Origin: Limimaricola sp041580155
GTDB lineage: Bacteria > Pseudomonadota > Alphaproteobacteria > Rhodobacterales > Rhodobacteraceae
Assembly (NCBI GenBank): GCA_041580155.1
Contig: JBFGEI010000162.1
Coordinates: forward strand, 1-6,956
Direction: 5' to 3'
DNA length: 6,956 nt
Shown: one piece after another, positions 5,384 through 6,956 of the stretch
How the letters are laid out: every line of letters starts with the position of its first letter
Position numbering within the stretch: the first letter of the stretch is position 1
Program-made: the position numbers and the translations under genes
The notes under the pieces: model-generated
Databases searched by the model: none
The model's input: the letters and a program-made list of their open reading frames with translations, nothing else
Told to the model about the DNA's origin: nothing

Positions 5384-5851
5384 GTGACCAAATCCGATAC
5401 CAAGGCCGATATGCTTGGCAGCATCGTCGCCTCCTTCGCGGCACGTCCGGACGTGAGCCCGGACGATATCGTCGAGCTGGTGGCCAAGCTCAAGCGCGAG
5501 CTGGGCATCGCCGACCTCGCGGCCGCGACCGGCCAGCCCGAGACCGCCGCGCCGGCGCCGCTGCGCAACCAGCCCGAACCGGCGCTGCCGATCGAGCAGG
5601 CGGTGACCAACGACAAGGTGTTCTGCCTGTGCTGCGGCAAGGGCTTCAAGATGCTGAAGCGGCATCTGGGCGCCGAGCACGGCATGACCGAGGCCGACTA
5701 CCGGGCGCATTTCTCGCTGCCCGAGGACATGCCCCTGGTCGCGCCGAGCTATTCGAGCCGCAAGGCCTCCTACGCCCGGCAGGTCGGCTTCGGCAAGTAT
5801 CGCCGCGGAGAGCAGCACGCCGAGACCGAGCAGGGCGAAGGCGTCTCCTGA
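5384..5851 (+). CDS. mucR: Full-length MucR/Ros-family transcriptional regulator with intact zinc finger
   Basis: MucR/Ros proteins are alphaproteobacterial zinc-finger regulators that bind AT-rich promoters, often as global repressors of exopolysaccharide, motility and virulence genes. This 155-residue protein has the full architecture. A helical N-terminal domain (about 8-42, MLGSIVASF...VELVAKLKREL) is the part used for oligomerisation in MucR. A Pro/Ala linker follows. The finger has Cys81-x2-Cys84-x9-His94-x4-His99, matching Ros exactly, and then a variant of the core (YRAHFSLPEDMPLVAPSYSSRK) and GFGKYRR near the end. Its core departs from consensus (Phe for Trp, SPEDMP-like changes) more than the short paralogue upstream does. 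I chose GTG at 5384 because AGGGGG (5372-5377) lies at ideal spacing; an in-frame GTG at 5345 would add 13 atypical residues. It lies 96 bp upstream of motB on the same strand. Confidence 0.92.
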   Translation: MTKSDTKADMLGSIVASFAARPDVSPDDIVELVAKLKRELGIADLAAATGQPETAAPAPLRNQPEPALPIEQAVTNDKVFCLCCGKGFKMLKRHLGAEHGMTEADYRAHFSLPEDMPLVAPSYSSRKASYARQVGFGKYRRGEQHAETEQGEGVS

Positions 5852-5925
5852 GACTTTATCGAAACCAGGCCGGGCGCCGCGGTGGCCCCGCGCCGTGCTG
5901 CGCCTGACCGCTAGCGCCGACCCGG

Positions 5926-5944
5926 CCAGCGCATCACGCGCTGG
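5926..5944 (+). promoter_or_regulatory. Hairpin at the motB ribosome-binding region
   Basis: CCAGCGC and GCGCTGG form a perfect 7-bp stem with loop ATCAC, ending three bases before the ATG at 5948 and covering part of the only purine-rich stretch (GGGA). No T-run follows, so it is a poor intrinsic terminator for mucR; sequestering the motB start region is the likelier role. Upstream, GGCCGGG (5868-5874) can pair with CCCGGCC (5921-5927), overlapping this stem, so alternative folds are possible. No clear promoter is visible in 5852-5947. Confidence 0.45.
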
Positions 5945-5947
5945 GAA

Positions 5948-6916
5948 ATGGATCGGCACATGACGGACCAGCAGGCCATCATCATCCGCAAGTCGGACGA
6001 TGACCACCACGACGACCACCACGGCGGCGGCTGGAAGGTCGCCTATGCCGACTTCATGACCGCGATGATGGCGTTCTTCTTGCTGTTGTGGATCGTCTCC
6101 GCCTCGGATGAGCAGAAGCTCCGCGGTCTCGCCGAATACTTCACCCCCAGCATGACGAAGCTCGAAGGTGGCGGTCTCGCGGCGGTCGGAAGCCAGTCGG
6201 CCGATCCCGGCGCCGTCGCCGGAGCCGGGACCGCCGGCGCGCCGGACCTGCCGAGCTTCGGGCAGGACAGCCCGCTGGCGGTGTTCGACAGCCGGATGCG
6301 CGAACAGGCGCCCGAAGTCGTCGTCGAATACGAGCCGCAGGATCCCGAGGCGCTCGACCCCGAGGCGCAGGCCGAGCTGGAACAGCTGCAGCAGCAGCGC
6401 GCCGAGCGCACCGAAGAACTCGATCAGCTCGAACAGGAGATCGCGGCGCAGATCGCGTCGATGCCCGAGCTTGCCGACCTCGCCGAGAACCTGCGCTTCG
6501 ACCGCACCTCGGCCGGCCTGCTGGTGCAGATCATGGACAAGGCCGAACGGCCGATGTTCGCCTCGGGCAGCGCCGAGATCGGGCCGCAGACCCAGGAGCT
6601 GCTGGAAATCGTCGGCCGGTCGATCCTCGACATGGCGCAGCCGCTGGTGATCTCCGGCCATACCGACGCGCTGCCGTTCAAGGGGCGCGACGATTATGGC
6701 AACTGGGAGCTGTCGTCGGATCGCGCCAACGCGACTCGCCGTGCGCTGATTTCCGCCGGGGTCCAGGCCGAGCGGATCTCCAAAGTGTCCGGCCTGGCCG
6801 ATACCGAACCGCTTTTCGCCGACCGGCCGGACGCGCCGCAGAACCGCCGAATCAGCGTTTTGCTCGAATATCCTGAACCGGGAATGACTTCGCCGGTCCT
6901 GCCGCAGGGTCAATGA
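5948..6916 (+). CDS. motB: Flagellar motor stator protein MotB
   Basis: MotB is the stator subunit that anchors MotA to peptidoglycan and carries the ion-binding aspartate. In this 322-residue product the single membrane helix (about 31-51) begins with the hallmark VAYADFMTAMMAFFLLLW, where Asp35 equals E. coli Asp32. A plug-like amphipathic helix follows (DEQKLRGLAEYF, 54-65). Next come a flexible Gly/Ala linker and a Glu/Gln-rich helix (about 136-170) that looks like a coiled coil. The C-terminal OmpA-like peptidoglycan-binding domain (about 183-308) shows SGHTDALPF, YGNWELSSDRA and NRRISVLLEY. The N-terminus has an unusual Asp/His-rich run (17-25) where E. coli MotB is basic. The start is uncertain: ATG 5948 lies three bases after a hairpin, and ATG 5960 (giving MTDQQAIII) is an equally good choice. 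It probably shares transcription with the upstream mucR pair and ends at a strong terminator. Confidence 0.96.
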   Translation: MDRHMTDQQAIIIRKSDDDHHDDHHGGGWKVAYADFMTAMMAFFLLLWIVSASDEQKLRGLAEYFTPSMTKLEGGGLAAVGSQSADPGAVAGAGTAGAPDLPSFGQDSPLAVFDSRMREQAPEVVVEYEPQDPEALDPEAQAELEQLQQQRAERTEELDQLEQEIAAQIASMPELADLAENLRFDRTSAGLLVQIMDKAERPMFASGSAEIGPQTQELLEIVGRSILDMAQPLVISGHTDALPFKGRDDYGNWELSSDRANATRRALISAGVQAERISKVSGLADTEPLFADRPDAPQNRRISVLLEYPEPGMTSPVLPQGQ

Positions 6917-6921
6917 TCCGG

Positions 6922-6948
6922 GGCGTCGCGGATTCGGTCCGCGACGCC
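6922..6948 (+). terminator. Intrinsic-type terminator after motB
   Basis: A perfect 11-bp stem (arms GGCGTCGCGGA and its complement TCCGCGACGCC) with loop TTCGG begins five bases after the motB stop. It is followed by TGTGTC, a weak T-rich tail. Stem length, GC content and placement make this the end of the mucR-motB transcript; the poor T-run is common in high-GC genomes. Nothing else is visible before the window ends. Confidence 0.8.
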
Positions 6949-6956
6949 TGTGTCAA

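Noticed and set aside
5873..5894. GC-rich stem-loop after mucR as a terminator
   Set aside because: The GGCGC/GCGCC arms are short, the inner stem is mismatched, and no T-run follows.
5093..6913. A 606-residue open frame on the minus strand opposite mucR and motB
   Set aside because: It is antisense to two confidently identified genes, its composition is that of GC-rich reverse-frame translation, and it shows no domain signature.
1..6956. tRNA or rRNA genes, CRISPR arrays, insertion sequences, integrase or attachment sites
   Set aside because: No cloverleaf, spaced repeats, transposase motifs or terminal inverted repeats were seen. The window is densely coding, with ordinary intergenic gaps of at most 250 bp.

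Overview
The window is high-GC DNA whose genes have the GC-rich codon use of an alphaproteobacterium. MucR/Ros-type regulators are essentially an alphaproteobacterial family. Their presence beside stator genes, in this gene style, suggests the Rhodobacterales or a relative (inference; no ribosomal or other taxonomic marker is present). The region reads as one edge of a flagellar/motility locus bordered by a sugar-type LacI regulator.

Layout. (1) Positions 1-947, minus strand: a LacI-family regulator that runs off the left edge, with a palindromic candidate operator just upstream (985-998). (2) Positions 1018-2562, minus strand: a tight operon with overlapping genes, motA -> an 87-residue exported Ala/Pro-rich protein -> a FliJ-like coiled-coil protein. 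(3) Positions 2563-2700: a divergent intergenic region holding a conspicuous AT-rich, TpA-rich island and a candidate promoter. (4) Positions 2701-4011, plus strand: an unrecognised 436-residue protein that looks like a tail-anchored cytoplasmic protein. (5) Positions 4026-4709, minus strand, convergent with it after 14 bp: an OmpR-type response regulator whose receiver has lost its phosphorylation residues. (6) Positions 4710-4959: a 250-bp divergent regulatory region with a GTTC-N7-GTTC motif and an overlapping perfect inverted repeat. (7) Positions 4960-5229 and 5384-5851, plus strand: two tandem MucR/Ros-family genes. The first is short, lacks the N-terminal domain and has lost two zinc ligands; the second is full length with an intact Cys2His2 finger. 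(8) Positions 5948-6916, plus strand: motB, preceded by a hairpin at its ribosome-binding region and followed by a strong terminator hairpin.

How it may work together. MotA and MotB form the stator that drives the flagellar motor, yet here they sit on opposite strands 3.4 kb apart, with three putative regulators and one unknown protein between them. In rhizobia and Brucella, MucR represses an orphan OmpR-type regulator (Rem/FtcR) that controls flagellar genes. The pairing here of MucR proteins with an orphan degenerate response regulator inside a motility locus suggests an analogous circuit (inference). The most unusual items are the zinc-ligand-deficient mini-MucR beside a full-length paralogue, the phosphorylation-dead response regulator, the tail-anchored unknown protein, and the LexA-box-like motif upstream of the MucR pair.
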